DNA of 64,000 nt. Origin: Podospora bellae-mahoneyi (lineage: Eukaryota; Ascomycota; Sordariomycetes; Sordariales; Podosporaceae). Positions within the stretch are counted from its first letter, which is position 1. Each line of letters begins with the position of its first letter. The translations under genes were made by a program, and so were the position numbers. This document shows, piece by piece, positions 33,701 to 43,431 of this stretch. Below the pieces are notes generated by a model. That model saw only the letters and a list, made by a program, of their open reading frames with translations. It did no database searches and was not told the DNA's origin. Location: assembly GCF_035222275.1 (NCBI RefSeq), contig NC_085884.1, positions 2,232,001 to 2,296,000 on the forward strand, given 5' to 3'.

Positions 33701-35263
33701 TCCCTGTCAGCCAACTTTGCTGGTGTTCCACGGGATACCTTGTTTGTTGCCGGCATGGATGTTCCTCCTGCTTGGCTCGTTACCTCCAAGGTCTCGGTCG
33801 ACGACTTGGACAACCTTCGTATTAAGGATATCAAAGTCAAGCGTGGCACCGAGCATGTCGAAGCTATCTACGAACTCGAAAACATTCTCATCGAAGGCCA
33901 CTCCCGCGAGATGCCCAGTGGCGCACCCCCCAAGGGCGCCCAACTCGTCCTCGGAACCGAAAGCAACCCCCACATCGCCGACACCATCATCATGGCTAAC
34001 CTCGGCTTCTTCCAGTTCAAAGCCAACCCCGGCGTGTACAACCTCAAGCTCAAGGAAGGCCGCTCCTCGGACATCTTCACCATGGTCAGCGTAGGAGCCC
34101 AAGGCTGGGCCCCCGCTCCCGGCGACGAAAACGCCGAGGTCACCCTCATGGACTTCCAAGGCACAACCCTCTACCCCCGTCTAACCCGCAACCCAGGCAT
34201 GGAAGGCGAGGACGTCCTCGAGCCCACCGATCCCGAACCCGCCCCCTCAGGATCAGCAATGGACTACCTCAACAAAGGCCTCAAGTTAGCCGAAGGCATC
34301 CTGGGCAAGTCAAAGCCTGCAACCAAGTCCCTCAGCGAGACCGAGCACGCGGAGATCAACATTTTTTCGGTTGCCTCGGGCCACTTGTATGAGCGTATGC
34401 TCAACATCATGATGGTCAGCGTGATGCGGCACACGAACCACACTGTCAAGTTTTGGTTCATTGAGCAATTCCTCTCGCCTTCCTTCAAGGACTTTATTCC
34501 CGTGCTTGCGGAACAGTACGGGTTCAAGTACGAGATGGTGACGTACAAATGGCCTCACTGGCTGCGTCAGCAAAAAGAGAAGCAGCGCGAGATTTGGGGG
34601 TATAAAATCTTGTTTCTTGACGTTTTGTTTCCGTTGTCGTTGGATAAAGTCATTTTTGTCGACGCGGATCAGATCGTCCGCACTGATCTGTACGACCTTG
34701 TCCAACTCGACCTCGAGGGTAAACCCTACGGCTTCACGCCCATGTGCGACTCCCGCACCGAGATGGAGGGGTTCCGTTTCTGGAAGATGGGGTACTGGGC
34801 CAATTATCTGAGGGGACTGCCGTATCATATCTCGGCTCTTTATGTCGTGGATCTCAAGAAGTTTAGGGAGATTGCTGCGGGGGATAGGCTGAGGCAGCAG
34901 TACCACTCTCTGAGCGCTGACCCCAACTCGCTGGCGAATCTGGATCAGGATCTGCCTAATCACATGCAGTTCCAGATTCCGATCTTCAGCCTGCCGCAGG
35001 AGTGGCTTTGGTGCGAGACTTGGTGCAGCGATGAGACGCTGGGCGAGGCGAGGACGATTGATTTGTGTAATAACCCGCAGACGAAGGAGCCGAAGCTGGA
35101 GAGGGCTAGGAGGCAGGTGCCCGAGTGGACAGAGTACGATGAAGAGATTGCTGAGTTGGCGAGGAGGAACAGGGAGGGGAAGGAGAAGAAGGTGGAGGGG
35201 GGGAACACTAAGAGTAGGAGGTTTGAGGAGGAGACAAAGGGGCATGTGGCTGATGAATTGTAG
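30721..35263 (+). CDS. UGGT: UDP-glucose:glycoprotein glucosyltransferase (ER folding sensor)
   Basis: Exons are 30721-30863 and 30925-35263 (61-nt intron, GTACGT donor, GCTAAC branch, CAG acceptor), giving 1,493 aa, the usual length. Residues 1-26 form a signal peptide. Tandem thioredoxin-like domains fill the large N-terminal region. The GT24 glucosyltransferase domain is near residues 1188-1460, with the metal-binding DxD in VDADQIVRTD near 1292 and the conserved WPHWLRQQKEKQREIWGYKILFL region (20-residue limit observed by citing only its ends: WPHWLR...KILFL). The enzyme re-glucosylates misfolded N-glycoproteins so they rebind calnexin. The C-terminus ADEL is an HDEL-type ER retrieval signal. 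The gene is intact. Confidence 0.97.
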
Positions 35264-35588
35264 ATGTGGGAGATGTGTACATATATAAAGAAACATTGGG
35301 GATATAGTTGTTGAGGTTAACAAAGTTTATTTGTGTTGCAGAATGGAAAGCATATAGTACCGTCCCTTATCGTCTCTCATGTCTTTTGGCTCCAAGTCAT
35401 GCGACATACGCTGTGGCTAATAAATGACCTCTCTAACTCCTTCGCCGAGCAATGCATCCAACACCAAAATACCAACACTAGCAACGCAATCCCTCCCCTG
35501 CTAACATCATCAATAGGAAAATACTCCATCCCCGTTCCAGCAAGGCTGTTTCCACACCATGACCCATCACAACTCCTGCCACCCCCAT

Positions 35589-38045
35589 TTAATGAGAAAT
35601 GTACTGAAACACCGCACTCACCTCCCTCTCCCCCATCTCCTGCCTCAGCAGCAAATCTTGTATCCCCTTCAACCCCTCATTCACAAAATGATTCCACGTA
35701 CTCGTATCACCATACAACATGGCCGGCGCCTTGATAAACTGCTTCCCATCTGGCTTGCACCTCTTGCACTTGAACGTGTCATGCGTATCGCTCTTCGTAT
35801 CAGGCCGATACTGGAACAGCTCCCTCAAGCTGTCCAAGCTAAAATGCCTCTCCACATCCTCCGCCGAATCCACCACACATGAACTCAAACTCTGCTTGTG
35901 CGACTGACGCTGAAAGATCTTTTCCTCGATTGTTCCCGTGGCAATGAATCGGTAGACGAAACAATCCTTTTTCTGGCCATCACGCCAGACACGAGCGAGA
36001 GCTTGCTGATCAGCGGCAGGGTTCCAATCGGGGTCGAAGAGGACGAGGCGATTGGCGCCGATGAGGTTGAGACCGCAGCCACCTGCCTTACTGGAAAGAA
36101 GGAAGACGAATTCGTCGCCGTTGGGGTCGTTGAACTTGTCGACGAGCTTCTGGCGCTTGTTAACCAGCATTTTACCGTCGAGACGGAGGCAGGGGTAGGC
36201 GCGGCTGCGGCAGAGCTTCTCGAAGAGGTCGAGGGTTTGGGTGTAATTGCTGATGAGGACAATCTTGTCGTTTGTGTCGGCGCGGATGCGGGCCAGCATA
36301 CGGTCGAGGACTTGCATCTTGCCCGAGTACCATGGCTTGATGTCGCGATCGCGGCCACGAGAGTCCCTGGGGACATAGTCATCGGGGTAATGTTGTTCAG
36401 AGCCGGGCAGATCATCGGGGAGCTTGAGAAGATCTGGGTGATTGCATAGGTTCTTGAGAATACCAATGGCCTTGAGTGGCTGTGAGCCTTTGCCACGGAG
36501 AAGGGCTTGGATGTCTGGCGAGGTGAGGAAGTAGTTGTAGAGGTCGAGCTGGAAGGGGGCCAGGTTGCAGAAGACGACGTGCTCGTACTTGATGGGCAAG
36601 TACTTGGACAGCAGATCATTGGTACGGCGAATGACAAACTTGTTGACGATGGTGGCCAGCTCGGCAAGACATTCATCACCGCGTTTCCTCTCAGCCTCAG
36701 AGGCCATGGAATCACGGCCACGGAGAATGGGAATCTCGAAGCGTTTGCGGAACTCGAGGTGTGTACCCAATAGATCCGGGTTGGCGAAGCTGATGAGTGA
36801 AAAGTACTCGGACAAATCGTTTTGAATGGGTGTACCAGAGAGAATGACACGACGCTTGACATTGAGGCCGTTCAGGGCAGTGAATAACTTGTTGTCGTTG
36901 TTCTTCAGACGGTGACCTTCGTCGCAGAGAATCAGTCCGATCTCTGTGTTTCTGAGCTCTTCGCAGTTCAGACGGAGGGTCTCATATGAGACGATGATGA
37001 TGGGTCTCGTGACGGCTCGTCCGGTTGCAATGGCCCACTGGCGAAGCTGTCGGGTCAGTTCCTCTTTTGAAGCCTTGCCGTCAATAGCGAAAGGCGTCGT
37101 AGCATCCGGACCCAGCCACTTGACCAACTCGTTGGCCCAGTTGCGCACCAGACTTGCTGGGCAGGCAACAATAGCTTTCTGGATTGTTGTCTTGCCAGCA
37201 TCAGCAGACTGCTTGAGCAGTGTCCACAGCAGTGTGATGCATTGTAGCGTTTTGCCAAGACCCATTTCATCGGCCATGATGCACCCATGTGCCTTTTCAT
37301 CCACCATGCCCGTCACACACTTGTACATAAACTTGACACCTTCAATCTGATGTGGGCGGAGAATCTTGGCAAGCTTTGGATCGATGACCACCGGTACCCT
37401 TGGGTGCTCTCCAACAACCTTCTTCTTGATCCCCAAGATCTCGGCGAGACTCTTGTGCTCTAAGGGCTCAACGATCTTTTCTTCCTCGACCTTTTCCTCT
37501 GGCTTAGGCGCATCCTTTGGCTTGTCGTCAACTGTTGGATCATACAGGACAATGGCGAACTCGCCACTTGGATCGTGCAGAGGCTTTGCGACAAATACAG
37601 CTCCTTGTCTTAAGCCAAGTGTTGGTGGAGGGCGATTGGGGTTGTAGGCAGCGCTATCTTTGTTCAGGAGAGGAACCGAAAAGGCTTTGCGAAACACTGT
37701 GGTCTTGTCTTTTGGCTGGAATACTGGGAACTTGTTGGCGTCGCGATTCGCCAGGGCTAGCCGGTCGGCATTTGTGTAGGGCTTGTCGGCATCCGGACCA
37801 ACGTCTCCATCTGTGCCCTTGTAGTCGATTCTCCGCTTCTTGCGAGCCGGGCGGTCGGTAGCAACGGTGCGAGTGGCCGACCCTGGGCATTTGAACGGCG
37901 TCCGGAGGCGGTCGAGTGATTGTGGTGTGGGGAATTTGCTTCGGGGAGCACCGACGTTCTCCTTGTTCGCGGCGGTGGTGTTTGGTATCCTGTGATGGTC
38001 ATTAGGCGGTTCAGAGACCAATTGACTGCCAGGAAGTACGTACAT
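35589..38045 (-). CDS. RAD54: DNA repair/recombination ATPase Rad54
   Basis: This is an SNF2-family translocase with helicase motifs in order: I DEMGLGKT, II DEGHRLKN, III SGTPIQND, and VI QALARVWRDGQKK; the Rad54-specific C-terminal FKCKRC zinc-like segment is present. Rad54 works with Rad51 in homologous recombination. Upstream of the SNF2 core the conserved PFKCPGS and HDPSGEFAIVLYDPTVDD segments are visible. The start is uncertain: the first in-frame ATG is at 38045, giving 818 aa, but a good intron (37990-38043; GTACGT donor, CTAAT branch, CACAG acceptor, 54 nt) begins inside that ATG. Spliced, the codon would be split AT|G and rebuilt, giving 800 aa. The frame stays open upstream to 38229 with no ATG, so an upstream coding exon is also possible. 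The 3' part is unambiguous. Confidence 0.93.
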   Translation of the reverse strand: MYVLPGSQLVSEPPNDHHRIPNTTAANKENVGAPRSKFPTPQSLDRLRTPFKCPGSATRTVATDRPARKKRRIDYKGTDGDVGPDADKPYTNADRLALANRDANKFPVFQPKDKTTVFRKAFSVPLLNKDSAAYNPNRPPPTLGLRQGAVFVAKPLHDPSGEFAIVLYDPTVDDKPKDAPKPEEKVEEEKIVEPLEHKSLAEILGIKKKVVGEHPRVPVVIDPKLAKILRPHQIEGVKFMYKCVTGMVDEKAHGCIMADEMGLGKTLQCITLLWTLLKQSADAGKTTIQKAIVACPASLVRNWANELVKWLGPDATTPFAIDGKASKEELTRQLRQWAIATGRAVTRPIIIVSYETLRLNCEELRNTEIGLILCDEGHRLKNNDNKLFTALNGLNVKRRVILSGTPIQNDLSEYFSLISFANPDLLGTHLEFRKRFEIPILRGRDSMASEAERKRGDECLAELATIVNKFVIRRTNDLLSKYLPIKYEHVVFCNLAPFQLDLYNYFLTSPDIQALLRGKGSQPLKAIGILKNLCNHPDLLKLPDDLPGSEQHYPDDYVPRDSRGRDRDIKPWYSGKMQVLDRMLARIRADTNDKIVLISNYTQTLDLFEKLCRSRAYPCLRLDGKMLVNKRQKLVDKFNDPNGDEFVFLLSSKAGGCGLNLIGANRLVLFDPDWNPAADQQALARVWRDGQKKDCFVYRFIATGTIEEKIFQRQSHKQSLSSCVVDSAEDVERHFSLDSLRELFQYRPDTKSDTHDTFKCKRCKPDGKQFIKAPAMLYGDTSTWNHFVNEGLKGIQDLLLRQEMGEREVSAVFQYISH

Positions 38046-38099
38046 CCTGTTAGCTTGGGTGAGCAGAAACTGTGCAGCTCTTCGTGTGAGATTTTCCAA

Positions 38100-38669
38100 T
38101 TGGTAAAAATCTGGAGAAAGCTCACAAAAGGCGCAAGCTCTGGGAGGAAACGGTTTTGATGTAGGCGGCGAGAAACGTGCCAGTGTTGGAAAGTTTGGCG
38201 CGGATTGGTAATAATGTTGACTTTAGGCAGCGCGTCGCCATGGTGGGGCGTGTCTTGCTGGCGCGAGGTCAGATGACTGTGCCAAGAAGCTTCTTGCATC
38301 CAACCACGCATTATGTAATCTCATTAACAAAGTTACGATAGAAGTATCACGGAAAGAAAGTGTAGTACATTTTATTATATTCAAGTCGACAGCATCCCAT
38401 AGCTCACTACCGTGTCCATCTTTGCGAAGCTTCCGCTGCCACTGCTTACTGCTTCTAGATTTCATAACCCAAGAGCGCCTTCAAAACCTCTTTTTTGTAT
38501 CCCAACAACTCGATCCTTATATTCTGTTCTTCTTCCACGACTGCGGCGCTTCAACCATCAGGACGTCGTCATCCCTTCCTGATAGCCAGATTCTTTCACG
38601 CAAAACACTCCATATCTTCTGGTCTTTCCCGTCATCATCCTCCACGCATTCCATCATCAAAAATCCATC
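38100..38669. other. No supported gene; RAD54 promoter side
   Basis: Contains only the RAD54 5' flank and the 3' flank of the broken coiled-coil gene. No other feature is seen. Confidence 0.45.
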
Positions 38670-40003
38670 TCATTGGCCCACTGGAATTATACCCCTGACC
38701 GAAGTCGTAGTGGGGTCTTCCCCCTCGTCTTGAAAGACGTGCCCAAGATTCTGACAAGCCTCGCGTAGAGAGATTCTGCTTATCACGGCGTTGCCCAGCG
38801 ATCGCAGTGACGGGTATGTTGCTGAGATCCACCTCATCAATGTAGCCTGCACGTTGGAGGTCTCACCCCATCTCAGTTTGATAAGGCGTTCGATTTGAAG
38901 AACGGACAATGCAGTCTGAAGTCTCAAAAACTGGATGTTCTCTTGTGCCACACACTGCAGAGCAAGGTTCTTGATGATTTTCATGGCGACCCAAATCTTG
39001 GCAGACACAGCTCTGTCAAGCCGTTCCGTCAAACTCTGCGAGCAAGAAATGGCAAAGGCTGGAGGCTGAGAGACTTGCTGTGCAAGAAACTCCAAAGATG
39101 CATCAAGGAAGAGCATCATCGTTTTCGAAATTGGGAGCGTCATTGGCAACTCCTGGCTTTCCCAGTTCCTGTTCTGTTGGCCAAGCAGGCTGGATTGACC
39201 AATAGCCGTCAGCCAAAAGGCCATCCGTCGCGCGGAGCTGTGAGCAATAGTCTTCTCGCCCAGAATATTCAACCATTGTCTTCCCGAAACATCGATCTCT
39301 GTCAGAAACGTACAAATCTCTTTGGCCAAAAAGCATAGCGTGAGATCCTTTGACTCCGAGACTCGTTCGAGCTCGGCTTTGATCGTCTAGATAGTGTCGT
39401 TTGCTTGCTTGATGTCGTTGTCATTCTCGTGGGTCAGGACTGCTATTTGTCGTTCTTGGCTAGCTATGGTATCCTCTGCCGCTGCCAATTGCTGATCTTT
39501 GGTACTCGACTATTGTTGGAACTGCTTCTCCATGCTTGTGATTTTGTCGTTCATCCGTCCCAACTCTTGTTGATGATCGTCCTTGACCTTTGCGAGTTCA
39601 GTTGTTAGGGTAGTAACGGTGGTGCCGACAACAGCCAGCTCTTTGACCTGGGTGGTCAGTTCGTGCTTGATAGTCCCGAGCTCTTGTTTCTTATTGTTCA
39701 AATCCTGGGATTTCTTTTCGATTTCGTTGACCTTTGTGACGAGCTCTTCATCTTTCGCCACGAGTGCATTCTTCCGTATACCCAAACTCGATATAAATAT
39801 CTTCGTACCTTGCATCAGTCTCTTCCTTCATCTCAAAAAGCCGATTTTGCGTTGAATTGAGCTCATCTCTCTTCGCCTCAAGTTCATTTCGCAACCCTAC
39901 TAGCTCCTCCAACTTTGTCCCAAGCTCTCTGTCTTTCTCGAAGAGCTGGTATTTCAGGCGCTGGAACTCATTGCTCAGCTGCTTAGAATAAAGAGTTGAA
40001 TGT
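38670..40003 (-). pseudogene. Long coiled-coil protein gene with two in-frame TAG codons and a shift
   Basis: From about 39776 down to 38670 one reading frame is maintained, interrupted by TAG at 39510-39512 and TAG at 39387-39389. Both occur in Gln-rich heptad sequence where CAG would be natural. The upstream segment (about 40003-39825) continues the coiled coil in another frame, and the only candidate intron between them is about 38 nt and out of phase, so a frameshift is likely. The protein would be a Glu/Lys/Gln-rich coiled coil followed by a helical, non-coiled C-terminal domain of about 200 residues. The family is not recognised. It would be over 430 aa. Confidence 0.55.
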
Positions 40004-40010
40004 TTTCTGC

Positions 40011-40877
40011 CCAGCCAAAGGAATTATGCAAATCGGGTGCAGGGGGCAGCTTGCTCCTTCCTTTACAGAAAGGGAAGGCACATTAGGAAGGCAGGCGTGG
40101 TCTGGTGCTAGTGTACCGAAAGCTAGAGGCCTCAAAAGATTTCAGTCCCCCGCCGTTAAGGCAGCCGTCTGGTGAGAAAGGAGGAACCCACCCACCTTCA
40201 GTACTTTGTTTGCATATTCGAGCCCTTTTAGGATCTACTGTTTCGGACAGGTAGGAGAACCATTACCTTGGTAAAGCTGGCTTCTTAACTGACTGGCATC
40301 ATGGATCATGTCCTCCAGAGTGGTCTCTGACACTCGACGGGTCTTGCATGCTCTCGATGTGTCAGGGCCTTAGCACTGTCCCAAATTAACCATGCGAGAG
40401 CATTGCACCAACTTCTGCCGACTTTGTTTCCTCAAGGATTGCGACACAAGCGACAGTCACGTACCTCATGGATGAGAGCGGGCTAAATCGACCCCTGTCG
40501 ACCTTTGAGAACAGTTCGTGGCTAACATCCTACCATTATCGCCGCTGCGCATTCAGTCACTACCCCTTCTAGATTGAGATATCTTAGGCTTTCATCCCGG
40601 GCAGTAAATCCAGGAAGCTTAGGATTCATTCACATTCTTCAGCAGGTCGTCTGTGCGCCCGAGATGTGGTGGTGGTGCGAGTGTCAGTGCCCTCGCACAG
40701 AACGTTACCTCACTCAGGGTAATCTTTGACATTGACGTCACCTCTAGACGACTTTTCAATGTCCCCAACTGTGATCATTCACTGTCAGCTAATTTGATAC
40801 ACTCTGACTCGTGGCTTGAGGGCATCTGACTATACCATCAACATCAGTAAACATACCCTTGACCTCGACAGGCCAAA
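40011..40877. other. No supported gene; intergenic
   Basis: I see no coding pattern or repeat with partners in the window. The right end is the promoter of the membrane-protein gene. Confidence 0.45.
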
Positions 40878-42014
40878 ATGTGCTACGCCCACGACCTCAA
40901 CCCTACCCCTCAAGACATGGGCTCAACCCCATCACCCTCAACATCCTTCGGCTACCCTACCTCATCACCATCCCTCCTCGTCAACACCCCATCCAGCCTT
41001 CAACAACCTGTACGCCCCCATCACATCTCCCCCTTATTACCTAGGTAGTCACTAACCCCCACCTAGTCCAACTTAACAACCCCCTACCGCCCCCCCTCCG
41101 CCTACCCAGGCCTAATCCCCACACCCCCAGTCGACATCCCCCTCTGCTCCATCTTCATCTTCCTCCTCCTCCTCCCCATCCCCCTCAACCTAACCCTCCA
41201 CCATCTCTCCCTCTACCGCCACCGCCACCCCGGCATCTCCACCCGCCCCCTCATCCCAATCTTCCTCTCCGTCTTCTGCCTCCTCCGGATCCTAGCCCTC
41301 TCCTTAAGAATAGCCTGGTCCGTCCACCCCTCCAACCTCCGCCTCGAAACCGCTGCCGTGGTCCTCTCCATGGCCGGTATCATCCTCCTCTATATCGCCA
41401 ACCTAATCATAACCCGTCGCTGGGTGCGCGATTACGCCATTTTCGGTTATCGCACCCTGGTCAAGGGTTTTTTCCGGTTCTGGGCAGCGGTTGTTATTAT
41501 TTGTCTCGTCATGGCGGTGGTGGTGAGCGTTAATTGTTATTTTACTCACGATGGGGTTATACTTCGGGAATGTAGGAACGTGCTTCTTGTTGCGGTTGCG
41601 GTGTTGACTTTTGTAGCTTTTATACCTGTTTTGACGGTCGGGGTGGTGATGGTGGGGGATTTGGAGGATCATGAGGTGATTGATGGGGAGTACTCCCGTT
41701 TTAGGTCGAGGAGTGGGTTGCTTGCGGTGACGGCATTGTTGTTGACGTTGGAGGCGGGGTTTAGGTTGGGGGTGATGTTTGATCCGAGGCCGTGGGGGGA
41801 GGAGAGGTGGTATCATTCGAGGGCGGCGTATTATTGCTTGGGGTATGTACTTGAGGTGGTGGTGGTTTGGTTGTTGACTGGGGGGCGGGTTTGGGGCGGG
41901 TTTAGGACGGGGGAGGTGTATAAGGGGCATTGGCCGGGGGGTGGGAGGCCGAGGGTGGAGAGGTGGGCTGAGTGGGTTAATACTGAGGGGGAGGTTTATG
42001 GGGAGAGGGGGTAG
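40878..42014 (+). CDS. Multi-pass membrane protein, fungal family C-like GPCR type
   Basis: Exons are 40878-41009 and 41067-42014 with a 57-nt intron (GTACGC donor, ACTAAC branch, TAG acceptor), giving 359 aa. The N-terminal 65 residues are Ser/Pro-rich and hydrophilic. Seven hydrophobic segments follow (starting SIFIFLLLLPIPLNL and ending YCLGYVLEVVVVWLLTGG), with a loop reading NLIITRRWVRDYAIFGY. This is the layout of a fungal plasma-membrane family often named family C-like GPCR (DUF3112). The ligand is unknown. The first half of the coding strand is dominated by C and the second half by G. Assignment to the exact family is by resemblance. Confidence 0.75.
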
Positions 42015-42112
42015 GAAGAGGGGGGGTAGATCGCTTTTGTTGATAGGTACTGTTGGAAAAAGGAATTTTGTTGATTGGATTCATGGAATGAGTGTGATCG
42101 ATCTGTCTATTC

Positions 42113-42595
42113 TCAAAGATCCTCCGGTTCATTCAACCCAAACGTCTCAAACACCTTGAGATCATGATGTCTTAGGTCCTCAGAGAGAGGATACCACCCC
42201 TTATTACTCATATCCAACACCATCCCCTGCACCGAGGCGAGTATTAATTCGATGATATCAAAACAATCGTTCCGCCAGTCTTTGGTATGCCTTGCTGGAG
42301 GATCGTTGTTGGGAGGCGGCACACCGTCATGAGTCAAATAATGACCGAGTCGATGCCGAGAGAGAGAGGCACGAAGACACGGATTCCAGCGGCGAAGGAT
42401 GCTGTTGGTTGTTACATTGTCCTTGAAGTAGGCGTAGTCGAGGGCGATTTGAGGAAGGGTGACGTAGAATCGCTTTGGTGGGATGTAATCCGCTTCCCTT
42501 TTCTTCGTCTGAGAAGAGCCTTTGTATCTGATGTTTGGATTGTTGCTGGCGGTGGAGTTGGAGGTCATCTTGGGAATGTTGAGGGAGAGGGACAT
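42113..42595 (-). CDS. Hypothetical protein, 160 aa
   Basis: This is a single-exon frame from the ATG at 42595 to 42113, 98 bp beyond the end of the membrane-protein gene and converging on it. The product is hydrophilic with a basic first half (KKREADYIPPKRFYVTLPQ) and no signal peptide, membrane segment or known motif. It could be a small gene or a fragment of a larger one. The coding appearance is moderate. Confidence 0.45.
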   Translation of the reverse strand: MSLSLNIPKMTSNSTASNNPNIRYKGSSQTKKREADYIPPKRFYVTLPQIALDYAYFKDNVTTNSILRRWNPCLRASLSRHRLGHYLTHDGVPPPNNDPPARHTKDWRNDCFDIIELILASVQGMVLDMSNKGWYPLSEDLRHHDLKVFETFGLNEPEDL

Positions 42596-43171
42596 GCTGA
42601 CAGGTGTTAGCGGTTGCCTTGCAGCGAATGAAGGTCAGGAAGCATACACTTTAAATGAAAAAGTTACAAGCAATTAAAATCGTGGAAAACGGTTTGACCG
42701 GAACCGCACCTTTGGCATCATGGGCTGAAAAGCAGACCACGCAATGTTTTGCGACCTCCCATTCAACTGGGATTCAAAAGCTTGGTGCAACAGAGGACAA
42801 AGCAACAAGGTCTCTTTTGTGGCTATTATGTAACCGTCCGTCTGATGTGTCCATAAGTGAAAAGGGCCGCTCAGACGTAATTCTTTGTTCATGGATCACT
42901 GAAGTCAGGGTTTGGGATACAAGAGGCCGGCTGTCACCTCCTGCAACAATGAATTTCGTGTTGGCATCTTGTCTCAGTCAGGATTGGAAGATGAATTTGA
43001 GAAGGAAGCAGGGGGGAAAAAAGCACCAAAATATGTGCTTGATTGACCCTCCCTCAGAGGAACTACCCCCCGATCCCACCAGACTATATGACCATCCCAC
43101 AGACGTGTACACCCTGTCGGTGGCCGTAGGCACGCTCATGTATGTTGCTAATATTGCATGGACGATGATCA

Positions 43172-43258
43172 CGCTCCGGGAGTCGAACCCAGAACGCGTT
43201 AAATCAGTGGTGGCAGCTTGAGCCTGCTCTCAGGTCCCAACCACTGGGCCAATCAAAG
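43172..43258 (-). tRNA. tRNA-like sequence, probably a pseudogene
   Basis: On the minus strand there is a perfect internal promoter A box (TGGCCCAGTGG) and B box (GGTTCGACTCC) at tRNA spacing, a T-arm with a full stem, and a plausible anticodon arm with a CAA-containing loop. The spacing suggests a long variable arm (class II, Leu- or Ser-like). The acceptor stem does not pair: the 5' strand CTTTGAT and the 3' strand AGCGTGA are not complementary, and the D stem is imperfect. I therefore read it as a tRNA pseudogene or the head of a tRNA-derived element. Confidence 0.5.
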
Positions 43259-43431
43259 CATATACTTACTCCGATTTATGAAATGTAGTCCTTGTTCGGC
43301 GCCTATAAGGCAAGGCAGTTGCTCCCTCCTTGTCACATGGTCAATATAGTGTTTAGATGATCGAGTCTGTCTTTTTATTTCGACTTTGTATTGCTCCGAT
43401 CGGTATCACATTCAGCGTCGTTTACTTTTCC

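Noticed and set aside
34310-35323. 337-codon minus-strand frame over the UGGT catalytic domain
   Set aside because: Antisense shadow; UGGT is clearly the real gene.
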